The position numbers and the translations under genes were made by a program. A stretch of DNA of 64,000 nucleotides from Tropicibacter alexandrii (GTDB lineage: Bacteria > Pseudomonadota > Alphaproteobacteria > Rhodobacterales > Rhodobacteraceae): contig NZ_RCTZ02000004.1 of assembly GCF_003667315.2 (NCBI RefSeq), positions 124,001 through 188,000 of the forward strand. The letters run 5' to 3'. The notes under the pieces are model-generated. The model was not told where the DNA came from. It did no database searches and worked only from the letters and a program-made list of their open reading frames with translations. This document shows, one piece after another, positions 1 to 11,274 of this stretch; position 1 is the stretch's first letter, and each line of letters begins with the position of its first letter.

Positions 1-534
1 ACCCCCTCGTCGATGCGAGAGGCGGCGAATTTCGTGAATGCGCTGCTCGAAGGCCGGACCCTGTCAGAGCTCCGCAAGGTCATCCGCGAGGAAATCCAGC
101 GCCGCCGTCAGGAAATCGACAGCCTTGCCACGGCGCTGATCGATGCGGGAATCGCAGTCTGGGACGGCGAGGGCAATTCGTCCGAGCGACTCATCGTGCG
201 GGGCCGGGCGAATCTGTTGGGCGAGGATGTGCCAGAGGAAGACCTCGACCGCATTCGCAGCCTGTTTGACGACCTCGAACGCAAGCGGGACATTGCCGAG
301 TTCCTCGAACTGACCGACGAAGGCGAGGGTGTGCGCATTTTTATCGGCTCCGAGAACAAACTTTTTTCGCTTTCGGGTTCCTCTCTGGTGGTCTCTCCAT
401 ATATGAACGCGGACCGAAAGATCATTGGCGCGGTGGGCGTCATTGGTCCGACTCGTCTGAACTACGGTCGGATCGTCCCCATCGTCGACTACACGGCACA
501 ACTGGTCGGAAAGCTGATCACCGACCGGAGCTAG
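1..534 (+). CDS. hrcA: Heat-inducible transcription repressor HrcA (C-terminal half, cut by window edge)
   Basis: The reading frame is open from the first base, so the N-terminal winged-helix part lies outside the window; about 177 of the usual roughly 350 residues are visible. HrcA represses chaperone genes by binding CIRCE operators and depends on GroEL for folding. The visible part is the GAF-like ligand/dimerisation region, and its end carries the family signature GVIGPTRLNYGRIVPIVDY. The gene ends 9 bases before grpE, the standard hrcA-grpE order, so the two are almost certainly co-transcribed. No CIRCE element is visible, since it would lie upstream of the window. The identification is firm; only the 5' part is missing. 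Confidence 0.95.
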   Translation, partial: TPSSMREAANFVNALLEGRTLSELRKVIREEIQRRRQEIDSLATALIDAGIAVWDGEGNSSERLIVRGRANLLGEDVPEEDLDRIRSLFDDLERKRDIAEFLELTDEGEGVRIFIGSENKLFSLSGSSLVVSPYMNADRKIIGAVGVIGPTRLNYGRIVPIVDYTAQLVGKLITDRS

Positions 535-543
535 AGGTGAAAG

Positions 544-1095
544 ATGGCAGAGAACAAGGACGAGTTCCTCGACGATATCGACGCGGCCGAGACCGAGGCC
601 TACGAGTCGCAGGAATTCAGCGACGAAGCGATGGAGCTGGACGAGCTGCGCGCCGAGCGGGATGAGTACAAGGACAAGTTCATGCGCGCATTGGCCGAGG
701 CCGAGAACGCGCGCAAGCGGGCGGCCAAGGACCGGCAAGAGGCTCAGGCCTATGGTGGCACCCGCATCGCACGGGATTTGTTGCCGGTTTACGATAACTT
801 GAACCGGGCGCTTCAGGCAGCGCGTGAAGACGGCAATGCCTCGACCGCTTTGGTCGAAGGTGTCGAGTTGACGCTGAAGGAACTGCTGAACGTGTTCGAC
901 CGCCACGGTGTGACGCGGATCGTGCCGCAGGTCGGCGACCGCTTCGATCCCAAAGAGCACGAGGCGATGTTCGAGGCACCTCTGCCCGGCACCAAGGCGG
1001 GCGACATCATTCAGGTGTCGACCGAGGGCTTCATGCTGCACGACCGTCTTCTGCGCCCCGCGCAGGTCGGTGTCAGCTCGATGCCCGCGAATTGA
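544..1095 (+). CDS. grpE: Nucleotide exchange factor GrpE
   Basis: GrpE releases ADP from DnaK and resets the Hsp70 cycle in the cytoplasm. The 183-residue product has an acidic N-terminus, then the long helical dimer segment (about residues 35-75, including AEAENARKRAAKDRQEAQ). The C-terminal beta-wing carries the signature GDRFDPKEHEAMFEAP and the closing HDRLLRPAQVGVS. Length fits alphaproteobacterial GrpE. The ATG is preceded by GAGGTGAAAG, a good ribosome-binding site. It follows hrcA by 9 bases and faces mutS; a palindromic terminator-like repeat lies 8 bases after its stop. Confidence 0.97.
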   Translation: MAENKDEFLDDIDAAETEAYESQEFSDEAMELDELRAERDEYKDKFMRALAEAENARKRAAKDRQEAQAYGGTRIARDLLPVYDNLNRALQAAREDGNASTALVEGVELTLKELLNVFDRHGVTRIVPQVGDRFDPKEHEAMFEAPLPGTKAGDIIQVSTEGFMLHDRLLRPAQVGVSSMPAN

Positions 1096-1102
1096 AACAT
1101 CC

Positions 1103-1129
1103 AGTAGGATGGGTTTAACCCATCCTACT
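1103..1129. terminator. Palindrome AGTAGGATGGGT-tta-ACCCATCCTACT between grpE and mutS
   Basis: Perfect 12-base inverted repeat with a three-base loop, lying between the convergent ends of grpE and mutS; the mutS TAG stop codon is inside the right arm. It could terminate both transcripts, although there is no strong T run. An almost identical element occurs at 6120-6145, so it is a dispersed repeat rather than a gene-specific terminator. Confidence 0.7.
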
Positions 1130-3773
1130 TCATCAGCGCTTTCAATTCATACAGCGCCTGCAAGGCCTCGCGCGGCGTCAGATCGTCCGGCAGGATCGTC
1201 GCCAGTTTTTCTTCCACGTCTGACGGGCCACTCGGCGCTTTCGGCGTTTCGCGAACCGCCGCCGCGCTGAACAGCGGCAGGTCGTCGATCAGCGCCTTGG
1301 GCGACGCACGCTCGCGTTCTCCCTTTTCCAACGCTTGCAGAACTGACCGCGCCCGGGTGATCACCGCCTTGGGCAGGCCCGCCAATTGCGCCACCTGCAC
1401 GCCATAAGACCGGTCCGCCGCGCCCTCATGCACCTCGTGCAAGAAGATCACGTCGCCCTCCCATTCCTTCACCGCGACCGTGGCGTTCTTCACCCCCGGC
1501 AACTTGCCAGCCAAGGCGGTCATCTCGTGGTAATGCGTGGCAAACAGCCCGCGCACGCGGTTGACCTCGTGCAGATGCTCCAAGGTCGCCCATGCGATGC
1601 TGAGCCCGTCATAGGTCGCCGTGCCGCGCCCGATTTCATCGAGGATCACCAAGGCGCGCTCATCCGCCTGATTGAGGATCGCCGCCGTTTCCACCATCTC
1701 GACCATGAAGGTCGAGCGCCCGCGCGCCAGATCGTCACTTGCTCCCACGCGGCTGAAAATCTGGCTGACCAGACCCACATGCGCCCGGTCGGCAGGGACA
1801 TAGCTGCCCATTTGCGCCAACAAGGCGATCAAGGCGTTCTGCCGCAGATAGGTCGACTTACCCGCCATGTTCGGACCGGTCAGCAGGGTCACACTGGCCA
1901 CCTCGCCATCCGCGTTCAAATCGCAGTCGTTCGCAATAAACGGCTCGCCCGCTTTGTCCAGCGCCGCCTCGACCACCGGATGCCGCCCGCGTTCCACGTG
2001 AAACGCGCGGCTGTCATCGACCTGAGGCTTGCACCAATCCCGCGCGCGCGCCAGTTCCGCCAAGCCCAGCGACAGGTCAAACTCCGCAAGGGCCAGCGCC
2101 AGTTCCGACAGTTCAGGTGCCACCTCAAGAACGCTGGCTTTCAGTCTGTCGAACAAGCGTTTTTCCGTCTCCAGCGCCTCGGCGCCCGCGTTCAGGATCT
2201 TGGTCTCCAACTCCGACAATTCGACCGTGGTGAACCGCACCTGATTGGCCGTCGTCTGGCGGTGGATGAAGCGATCCCCCAGCGCATGCATCTTGTCCGC
2301 ATGGGTGGAGGTCACTTCAATGAAGTAGCCCAAGACATTGTTATGCTTGATTTTCAGGCTGCCGATGCCGGTCTCAGTTGAGTATTCGGCCTGCATCCGG
2401 GCGATCACGCCGCGCCCCTCGTCGCGCAACTCGCGCGCGGCATCAAGGCCTTCGTCATAGCCCGGCGCGATGAACCCGCCGTCGCGCAGCAACAATGGCG
2501 GCTCGGCGATCAGGGCGTTTTCCAGATCGTCCAACAAGGCCTCATGCCCGGTCAAACAGTCTCTGTTCCGGCCCAAAAGCTGCGGCAGCTCCACCGCTTG
2601 CAACCGGTCCGAGATCACCACCGCCTGCGCAAGCGTGTTGCGCACCGCCGCCAAGTCGCGCGGCCCGCCCCGGTCCAGCCCCAGCCGCGACAGCGCCCGG
2701 TCCAGATCGGGCACCCGCCGCAACGCCTCGCGCAGCGCGTCGGACCATGTCCCTTCGACGCCCCATTGAACCGCTTCCAACCGCTCCCGGATCACGTCCA
2801 ACTCGCGCGAGGGCGAGGAGACTCGCCGTTCCAGCAAGCGCGCCCCGCCAGATGTCACCGTCCGGTCGATCACCGACAACAGCGACCCGGCGCGCCCGCC
2901 ATGCATCGACTGCGTCAATTCGAGGTTCCGCCGTGTCGCCGCGTCGATCTGCATCAGGCGCGAGACCGCCTCTTGGCGCGGCGGGCGCAACATCGGCAAC
3001 CGGCCCTTTTGCGTGATGTCGAGGTAATCGACCAAGGCCCCCATCGCCGACAGTTCCTGCCGGGTGAAGTCGCCAAAGGAGACCAGCGTCTTGACCCCGA
3101 ACACCTTCGCCAGCCGCCCCTCGGCCGCCGTCGAATCGAAGGACGCTGCCCCCAAGACGGTCGGCTCATAGCCCAGATCGCCCAAGACCTCGCGCAGCGT
3201 CTCGTCCACGCCTTCGTTCACCAGCAATTCCGCCGGGGCCAGCCGCGCCAGTTCCGCGCCGATCCGGGCTTGCGTCAAAGGCATCACGTGAAACGCGCCG
3301 GTCGAGATATCGCACCATGACAGCGCCCAATCGTCTCTGATCCTGCCCAAAGCGGCCAGGTAGTTGTGCCGCCGAGCTTCCAGCAGCGATTCCTCGGTCA
3401 GGGTGCCCGGCGTCACCAAGCGCACCACGTCGCGTTTCACGACCGCCTTGTAGCCGCGCTTCTTCGCTTCCTCCGGGCTTTCCAACTGCTCGCCCACGGC
3501 AACGCGGAAGCCCTTGCGGATCAGTGTCAGCAGATAGCCCTCTGCGGCATGGACCGGCACGCCGCACATGGGGATGTCGTCGCCATCGTGTTTACCGCGC
3601 TTGGTCAATGCGATATCCAAGGCCTCGGACGCCGCCACCGCGTCGTCAAAGAACATCTCGTAGAAATCGCCCATTCGGTAGAACAACAAAGCGTCGGGAT
3701 ACTGCGCTTTGATTTCCAAATATTGCGCCATCATGGGCGTGACGGTATTTTTATTTCCTTTGTTAGCGCTCAC
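1125..3773 (-). CDS. mutS: DNA mismatch repair protein MutS
   Basis: MutS binds base mismatches and starts methyl-independent mismatch repair with MutL. The mismatch-reading motif GDFYEMFFDDA is near residue 37; the phenylalanine and glutamate of F-Y-E wedge at the mispair. The C-terminal ATPase has Walker A GPNMAGKST (around residue 635), Walker B VILDEIGRG, and the ATHYHEM segment. I chose the GTG at 3773 because GGGGAAAG lies just upstream and the next residues run directly into the family start. This gives 882 residues, normal for MutS. An ATG further upstream, at 3875, would run into the divergent maeB start and adds 34 unlike residues; ATG at 3734 is another possibility. Confidence 0.95.
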   Translation of the reverse strand: MSANKGNKNTVTPMMAQYLEIKAQYPDALLFYRMGDFYEMFFDDAVAASEALDIALTKRGKHDGDDIPMCGVPVHAAEGYLLTLIRKGFRVAVGEQLESPEEAKKRGYKAVVKRDVVRLVTPGTLTEESLLEARRHNYLAALGRIRDDWALSWCDISTGAFHVMPLTQARIGAELARLAPAELLVNEGVDETLREVLGDLGYEPTVLGAASFDSTAAEGRLAKVFGVKTLVSFGDFTRQELSAMGALVDYLDITQKGRLPMLRPPRQEAVSRLMQIDAATRRNLELTQSMHGGRAGSLLSVIDRTVTSGGARLLERRVSSPSRELDVIRERLEAVQWGVEGTWSDALREALRRVPDLDRALSRLGLDRGGPRDLAAVRNTLAQAVVISDRLQAVELPQLLGRNRDCLTGHEALLDDLENALIAEPPLLLRDGGFIAPGYDEGLDAARELRDEGRGVIARMQAEYSTETGIGSLKIKHNNVLGYFIEVTSTHADKMHALGDRFIHRQTTANQVRFTTVELSELETKILNAGAEALETEKRLFDRLKASVLEVAPELSELALALAEFDLSLGLAELARARDWCKPQVDDSRAFHVERGRHPVVEAALDKAGEPFIANDCDLNADGEVASVTLLTGPNMAGKSTYLRQNALIALLAQMGSYVPADRAHVGLVSQIFSRVGASDDLARGRSTFMVEMVETAAILNQADERALVILDEIGRGTATYDGLSIAWATLEHLHEVNRVRGLFATHYHEMTALAGKLPGVKNATVAVKEWEGDVIFLHEVHEGAADRSYGVQVAQLAGLPKAVITRARSVLQALEKGERERASPKALIDDLPLFSAAAVRETPKAPSGPSDVEEKLATILPDDLTPREALQALYELKALMK

Positions 3774-3855
3774 GTATCTTTCCCCCGGCGATTTGCCGTG
3801 ACAATAAGGGCGCCGATCCACAGGTAAAACCAGATTTCCGACGGCAGGGGATACA

Positions 3856-6111
<2,256 letters not shown>

Positions 6112-6119
6112 AACTTCGG

Positions 6120-6145
6120 GTAGGATGGGTCATGACCCATCCTAC
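6120..6145. repeat. Second copy of the GTAGGATGGGT palindrome
   Basis: Perfect 26-base palindrome (GTAGGATGGGTCA and its reverse complement) between maeB and the PfkB kinase gene. The arms are identical to those at 1104-1128 and only the centre differs. It may act as a transcript end or stabiliser for maeB. Two copies within 5 kb, both directly behind genes, point to a dispersed palindromic repeat family. Confidence 0.75.
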
Positions 6146-6159
6146 TCAAGGCCGCCCCA

Positions 6160-7032
6160 ATGACGATCTTCAACCTCGGCTCCATCAATATCGACAAGGT
6201 CTATCGCGTCCCGCATCTCCCCGGTCCGGGCGAGACGCTGGCCGCGCGTGAGGTCACCGAGGGGCTGGGTGGCAAGGGCGCCAACATGTCCGTCGCCGCC
6301 GCCCGTGCCGGTGCGCGCGTGTTGCATATCGGCGGGGTCGGGGGTGACGGCAAATGGACCGTCGACCGCCTGACCGAATATGGCGTCGACAGCCGTGGCA
6401 TCCACATTGGCGACACGCCCACCGGCCACGCCATCATCGCTGTCGAGGATGCTGGAGAGAACGCAATCCTTCTCTATTCCGGCGCAAATCAGGTCATCGA
6501 CCCTGCGCATATCGCCGACTGGCTCGACACCGGCACCTCTGACGATACCTTCGTCACCCAGAACGAGACCAATGCCCAGCGCGAGGGGGCCGAACTGGCC
6601 TCGAGCCGCGGCATGCGTGTCGCCTATGCCGCCGCGCCTTTCGATGCCACCCGGGTGCAAGAGATTCTGCCGCTCATCGACCTGCTTTTCCTGAACGAGG
6701 TCGAGGCCCAGCAACTGACCGAGGCCACCGGCCTTTCGCCAGAGGCGTTGCCGGTCAAGGATGTGATCGTCACGCTCGGCGCAAAGGGCTGCCGCTGGAT
6801 CGACACGGATACGGCGGAAACCACCGAATTCCCCGCGCTCAAGGTCACGCCCGTCGACACGACCGGCGCGGGCGACACCTTTACCGGCTACGTGCTGGCG
6901 GGTCTTGACCGGGGTATGCCCATGGCGCAGGCCATCACCCAAGCGACCAAGGCCGCCGCGCTGATGGTCACGCGTCTGGGCACAGCGGATGTGATCCCCG
7001 ACCTGCGCGAGGTCAGGGACTTCAACCCTTAA
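6160..7032 (+). CDS. PfkB-family (ribokinase-like) carbohydrate kinase
   Basis: ATP-dependent kinase of sugars or nucleosides. The 290-residue protein shows both PfkB signatures: an N-terminal GGKGANMSVAAARAG (about residues 40-55), and DTTGAGDTFTGYVLAG (about 232-248), which holds the catalytic aspartate and the anion hole. The second motif and overall length resemble ribokinase (RbsK), but no ribose transporter or regulator is adjacent, so the substrate is not settled. It stands alone, 14 bases after the palindrome, and its stop codon overlaps the msrA stop on the other strand. Confidence 0.85.
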   Translation: MTIFNLGSINIDKVYRVPHLPGPGETLAAREVTEGLGGKGANMSVAAARAGARVLHIGGVGGDGKWTVDRLTEYGVDSRGIHIGDTPTGHAIIAVEDAGENAILLYSGANQVIDPAHIADWLDTGTSDDTFVTQNETNAQREGAELASSRGMRVAYAAAPFDATRVQEILPLIDLLFLNEVEAQQLTEATGLSPEALPVKDVIVTLGAKGCRWIDTDTAETTEFPALKVTPVDTTGAGDTFTGYVLAGLDRGMPMAQAITQATKAAALMVTRLGTADVIPDLREVRDFNP

Positions 7033-7643
7033 CCGGCGAAGGGCGCGGCATTGCCCCACAGCTCCCGGACGCGCTCATCGCGACGGCAACCATCGCGGTA
7101 GCGTTTATAGGCGTCCTTCTGCTTGATGATGCCGAACCGGGTCACGACGCGGTTCTCGCCTTTGTAGTAATCCTGATGGTAGTCCTCGGCCTCGTAAAAG
7201 GTCTTGGCGTCCAGAATGGGCGTCACGATCTTTTTCCCCAGCGCCTTTTCGGCCTCGGCCTTGGCGGCCTGCGCCGCCTGTTTTTCCGCAGCGTTAGAGA
7301 CGAATATCGCCGTGCGATAGCTGTTGCCCCGGTCACAGAACTGCCCGCCCGCATCGGTCGGATCGACTGAACGGAAGAACAGGTCATAAAGCTGCCGGGC
7401 GCTGACCGTGCCGGGATCGTATTCGATCCGCACCGCCTCGTAATGCCCGGTCCCGCCGCGCGTCACGGCCTTGTAGTCGGGGTTCTTCGTGGTGCCGCCG
7501 GTATAGCCGCTGACCACCTCGGACACGCCTTTGACCTTTTCGAAATCCGCCTCGACGCACCAAAAGCAACCGCCGGCGACAAACAGATCGGCGGCAAAGG
7601 CAGGGGCGGGCAGCAGTGCCGCGATCAATGCCAGATGTTTCAT
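7029..7643 (-). CDS. msrA: Exported peptide-methionine (S)-S-oxide reductase MsrA
   Basis: Repairs oxidised methionine residues. A signal peptide (MKHLALIAALLPAPAFA, residues 1-17) precedes the enzyme, so this copy acts in the periplasm. The active-site motif GGCFWCVEADFE is near residue 25, with the reactive cysteine first; SGYTGG and YHQDYY further on are family hallmarks. Length (204) fits MsrA plus leader. A GAGGAG ribosome-binding site precedes the ATG. The gene is a single unit, convergent with the kinase gene and divergent from the aminotransferase gene. It is not fused to MsrB. Confidence 0.93.
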   Translation of the reverse strand: MKHLALIAALLPAPAFAADLFVAGGCFWCVEADFEKVKGVSEVVSGYTGGTTKNPDYKAVTRGGTGHYEAVRIEYDPGTVSARQLYDLFFRSVDPTDAGGQFCDRGNSYRTAIFVSNAAEKQAAQAAKAEAEKALGKKIVTPILDAKTFYEAEDYHQDYYKGENRVVTRFGIIKQKDAYKRYRDGCRRDERVRELWGNAAPFAG

Positions 7644-7751
7644 GTGAAATCTCCTCTTTCTCCTGACGCTAGCGCCGGGGCGACGGTCAGGATAGGGGGC
7701 TCACCGCATGGTGATCTTGCGTGTCTCGCGGTACGCGCCTAGCCTCGGATC

Positions 7752-8648
7752 ATGGACACGGTCACGACACATACGGCGGAGGATGATCCCCGCAACGAGA
7801 CGATCCTGATCTGGATCAACGGCACCCTCAAACCCCGCGCCGAGGCGCTGGTCAGCGTTTTCGATTCCGGCTTCATGCTGGGCGATGGCGTGTGGGAGGG
7901 GTTGCGCCTGTATGATGGGCGCTGGTCCTTCATCGACGCGCATATGGACCGGCTGTTCGAGGCGGCCAAGGCCATCGATCTGGATATCGGCCTGACCCGC
8001 GATCAGCTGATTCACGCTGTAATAGAGACGCAACGCGCCAACGACATGACCACTGACGCGCATTGCCGCCTGATGGTCACACGGGGAATCAAGTCGCGCC
8101 CCTTCCAGCACCCGTCCCTGTCCCGTCAAGGGCCGACCGTGGTGATCCTGATGGAGCATTCCAAGCCCTCCATCCCCCGCCCGATCCGTCTTGCCACCGT
8201 GCCGCATCTGCGCGGCCTGCCGATGACCCAGGACCCCAAGCTGAACTCGCATTCGAAACTCAACTGCATCCTCGCTTGTATCGCCGCTGAAAAGGCCGGG
8301 GCGGACGAGGCCTTGATGCTGGATGTGCATGGCTTCGTGAACACGACCAATGCCTGCAACTTCTTCATCGTCCGCAAGGGCGAGGTTTGGACCAGCACGG
8401 GCGATTACTGCATGAATGGGATCACCCGGCAAAAGGTCATCGACCTGTGCCGTGCCAATGACATCCCGGTCTATGAGCGCAATTTCTCGCTGGTCGATAC
8501 CTATGGCGCGGACGAGGCCTTTCTGACCGGCACCTTCGGCGCGCAGACCCCGGTGGGCGAGATCGACGGGCGCGTGATCGGCACCGGGCAGATGGGGCCG
8601 GTGACGGAACGCCTGCGCGCGCTCTACAAGGACCTCGTCACGCCATGA
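7752..8648 (+). CDS. Class IV PLP-dependent aminotransferase (branched-chain/D-amino acid type)
   Basis: Fold-type IV aminotransferase, 298 residues. Recognisable pieces are SVFDSGFMLGDGVWEGLRL (residues 36-54), typical of IlvE/Dat/PabC proteins, and the PLP lysine in SHSKLNCILA near residue 168. The usual glutamate-containing stretch after it reads GFVNTTNACNFF here, unlike classical IlvE, so it may not be the housekeeping branched-chain enzyme. Its last codons overlap the next gene (ATGA), implying translational coupling with the sulfotransferase-like protein. Exact substrates cannot be read from sequence. Confidence 0.82.
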   Translation: MDTVTTHTAEDDPRNETILIWINGTLKPRAEALVSVFDSGFMLGDGVWEGLRLYDGRWSFIDAHMDRLFEAAKAIDLDIGLTRDQLIHAVIETQRANDMTTDAHCRLMVTRGIKSRPFQHPSLSRQGPTVVILMEHSKPSIPRPIRLATVPHLRGLPMTQDPKLNSHSKLNCILACIAAEKAGADEALMLDVHGFVNTTNACNFFIVRKGEVWTSTGDYCMNGITRQKVIDLCRANDIPVYERNFSLVDTYGADEAFLTGTFGAQTPVGEIDGRVIGTGQMGPVTERLRALYKDLVTP

Positions 8649-9355
8649 GGATCGCGATGTGGTCCGGCCCGCGCAATCTGTCGACGGCGCTGATGTATGC
8701 CTTTGGCAATCGCGGCGACATGACCTGTGTCGATGAGCCGTTCTACGGGCCGTATCTGCGCCTGACGGGCCTCGATCACCCGATGCGCGATGAGATCATC
8801 GCCAGCCGTCCTGAAAGCCCGGTTGAGGTGGAACAGAACCTGATTTCTGACCAGCACGCCTATCACAAGCATATGTGCCAGCACATGATCGACGGCATAC
8901 CGCGCGGGTTCATGGAGCATTGCGTGAACGTCTTCCTCATCCGGCACCCGGCCCGCGTGGTGGCCAGCTTTACCAAGGAATACCCGCAGGCGACCGCCGC
9001 CGATATCGGCTTTGCCGCGCAGGTGGAGCTGTATGACCACGTTCTGGCGCTGGGCCGGACCCCCGTGGTGATCGACAGCGCCGATATCCGCGCCGACCCG
9101 CGGGCGATGCTGACCGCCCTGTGTGACGCCATCGGGCTGGATTTCACCGACCGGATGCTAAGCTGGCCTGCCGGGCCAAAGCCCTATGACGGGGTCTGGG
9201 CGCCGGTTTGGTACGCGTCTGTCCACGCCTCGACCGGCTTTGCCGGGCCCGAAGGCCCGCTGCCCGACCTGACCGGGCATGCTGCCGACCTGACCGCCGA
9301 GGCACTGCCGTATTACGAAAAGATGGCCGCGCGAAAAATAACTGCGAATTTCTGA
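8645..9355 (+). CDS. Sulfotransferase-like P-loop protein coupled to the aminotransferase
   Basis: A 236-residue protein starting MRIAMWSGPRNLSTALMYA, the pattern of a PAPS-binding 5' phosphosulfate loop (SGPRNLST) in the sulfotransferase superfamily. A second matching piece is FLIRHPARVVASF around residue 98-110, resembling the 3' phosphate-binding region (arginine and a downstream serine). Cytoplasmic, no signal peptide. It overlaps the aminotransferase gene by 4 bases, so the two are made together. The fold assignment is good. Whether it transfers sulfate, or is a repurposed nucleotide-binding protein, is unknown. Confidence 0.72.
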   Translation: MRIAMWSGPRNLSTALMYAFGNRGDMTCVDEPFYGPYLRLTGLDHPMRDEIIASRPESPVEVEQNLISDQHAYHKHMCQHMIDGIPRGFMEHCVNVFLIRHPARVVASFTKEYPQATAADIGFAAQVELYDHVLALGRTPVVIDSADIRADPRAMLTALCDAIGLDFTDRMLSWPAGPKPYDGVWAPVWYASVHASTGFAGPEGPLPDLTGHAADLTAEALPYYEKMAARKITANF

Positions 9356-9428
9356 AACTCCTTGTCGATGTCTTCCGTGGATAGGGGGGCAAGCGGGCAG
9401 AACAGCCCGAACGACAGACAGGAGAGTT

Positions 9429-9845
9429 ATGATGAAAACGACCTTTACCGCCGCCCTTTTCGCAATGACCGCCAGCGCCGCTTTGGCTGCAGGTCACGGC
9501 ATGGCCCCCGGCGTTTCGGCAGAGGATCAGGACGTGTCCGGTGGCACCGTCACCGCCGCAAGCGTCATTGCCCCGGAAAACGGTTGGCTGGTGGTGCACC
9601 GCACCGGCGAAGACATGAAGCCCGGCCCGGTGGTCGGCTACGCTTCGCTGAAAAAGGGTGAGAACACCGATGTTTCCGCGATCCTTCAGGAAGAGGTCGC
9701 AGCCGGTGACATGCTGATGCTGATGATCCACGCCGAAGAGGGCGGGATGGCGACCGGCGTGTTCGAATACACCCTGGGTGCCAAGGAAGACGGCCCGATC
9801 AAGCCCGACGGCAACCTCGTGATGGCCACCATCACCGCGCAATAA
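9429..9845 (+). CDS. Small secreted protein, DUF7282-like
   Basis: The 138-residue product has a clear signal peptide (about residues 1-21, ending SAALAAG). The mature part looks like one beta-rich domain: a segment NGWLVVHRTGED, then a glycine/proline turn, VVGYASLKKGENTDV, and a closing GVFEYTLGAKEDGPIK. This resembles the DUF7282 family of exported proteins, whose function is not known to me. A GGAGAG site precedes tandem ATG codons at 9429 and 9432. It is monocistronic and ends in a strong terminator. I recognise no catalytic motif. Confidence 0.65.
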   Translation: MMKTTFTAALFAMTASAALAAGHGMAPGVSAEDQDVSGGTVTAASVIAPENGWLVVHRTGEDMKPGPVVGYASLKKGENTDVSAILQEEVAAGDMLMLMIHAEEGGMATGVFEYTLGAKEDGPIKPDGNLVMATITAQ

Positions 9846-9878
9846 CGCGCCCCCAACCCCTCTAGGGGCGCGAACAGG

Positions 9879-9913
9879 AAAGGCCCGCCAGTCCTCCGGC
9901 GGGCCTTTCTTTG
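9879..9913. terminator. Rho-independent terminator (bidirectional)
   Basis: Stem AAAGGCCCGCC (9879-9889) pairs with GGCGGGCCTTT (9898-9908) around an 8-base loop, followed by CTTTG. It closes the gene ending at 9845. The A-rich left foot gives a T run in the opposite direction, so it probably also ends argG transcription, which stops at 9930. Confidence 0.88.
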
Positions 9914-9929
9914 TGGGTTTGCGCCGGGC

Positions 9930-11153
9930 TTATTTCAGCCGACGGTTCCGGGCGGCCAGCAGGCGCAGGCGCAGCGCGTTCAGCGTGATGAAGCCCGCCG
10001 CATCCTTTTGGTCATAAGCACCGGCGTCGTCCTCGAAGGTCACATGCGCCTCGGAATAGAGCGAGTGATCCGACCAGCGACCGATGGTGCGGGCGGAGCC
10101 TTTGTAAAGCTTCAGCCGGACGGTGCCGGTGACGTGTTCCTGGGATTTGTCGATGGCGGCTTGCAGCATCTCGCGCTCGGGCGAGAACCAGAAACCGTTA
10201 TAGATCAGCTCGGCGTAGCGCGGCATAAGGCTGTCTTTCAGGTGGCCCGCGCCGCTGTCGAGCGTGATCTGCTCGATCCCGCGATGGGCCTCCAGCAGGA
10301 TCGTGCCGCCGGGGGTCTCATAAATCCCGCGCGACTTCATGCCGACGAAACGGTTTTCAACAAAGTCCAGACGCCCGATGCCGTGCTTGCGGCCCAGCTC
10401 GTTCAGTTCGGTCAGGATCGTGGCGGGGGACATGGCCTGCCCGTTGATCGCCACCGCGTCGCCCTTTTCAAAGGTCACTTCGATAACTTCGGGCGTATCG
10501 GGCGCGTCCTCGGGTGCGACGGTGCGCAGATAGACGTAATCGGGGGCCTCTTCGGCGGGGTCTTCCAGAACGCGACCCTCGGAGGAGGTGTGCAGCAGGT
10601 TCGCATCCACGCTGAACGGCGCCTCGCCGCGCTTGTCCTTGGCGATCGGGATCTGGTTCTGCTCGGCAAAGTCCAGCAGCGCCGTCCGCGAGGACAGGTT
10701 CCACTCGCGCCACGGGGCAATGCACTTGATATCGGGGTTCAGGGCCGCCGCCGACAGTTCGAACCGCACCTGATCGTTGCCCTTGCCGGTCGCCCCATGC
10801 GCAATCGCATCCGCGCCGGTTTCCTCGGCGATCTCGACCAGACGCTTGGAAATCAGCGGCCGGGCAATGGACGTGCCCAGCAGGTACAGACCTTCATAGA
10901 CCGCATTGGAGCGGAACATCGGAAAGACGAAGTCGCGCACGAATTCCTCGCGCACATCCTCGATATAGATGTTCTCGGGCGCGATCCCCAGCATCTCGGC
11001 CTTGGCGCGCGCCGGCTCCAGCTCCTCGCCCTGACCGAGATCGGCGGTAAAGGTCACGACCTCGCAGCCATACTCCGTCTGGAGCCATTTCAGGATGATC
11101 GAGGTATCGAGGCCCCCGGAATAGGCCAGGACGACTTTCTTGGGCGCGGACAT
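9930..11153 (-). CDS. argG: Argininosuccinate synthase
   Basis: Joins citrulline and aspartate at the expense of ATP in arginine biosynthesis. The 407 residues match family length. The N-terminal ATP-pyrophosphatase loop [13 protein letters not shown] (residues 6-18) is diagnostic. Further hallmarks include [15 protein letters not shown] and the [13 protein letters not shown] segment. The start ATG is preceded by AAGGAAG. It stands alone, convergent with the small secreted protein gene and divergent from the membrane protein gene at 11275. Confidence 0.97.
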   Translation of the reverse strand: MSAPKKVVLAYSGGLDTSIILKWLQTEYGCEVVTFTADLGQGEELEPARAKAEMLGIAPENIYIEDVREEFVRDFVFPMFRSNAVYEGLYLLGTSIARPLISKRLVEIAEETGADAIAHGATGKGNDQVRFELSAAALNPDIKCIAPWREWNLSSRTALLDFAEQNQIPIAKDKRGEAPFSVDANLLHTSSEGRVLEDPAEEAPDYVYLRTVAPEDAPDTPEVIEVTFEKGDAVAINGQAMSPATILTELNELGRKHGIGRLDFVENRFVGMKSRGIYETPGGTILLEAHRGIEQITLDSGAGHLKDSLMPRYAELIYNGFWFSPEREMLQAAIDKSQEHVTGTVRLKLYKGSARTIGRWSDHSLYSEAHVTFEDDAGAYDQKDAAGFITLNALRLRLLAARNRRLK

Positions 11154-11274
11154 GCTGGGCTTCCTTTGTCATATATCGCGCGCGGAGTTAGCCGGTTTTC
11201 CCGCATTCCGCAAGGATGCCACGTTGACGAGGCCCCCCGACATGGTAGCCATTCATCAGGCAAAGGAGAAAGCG

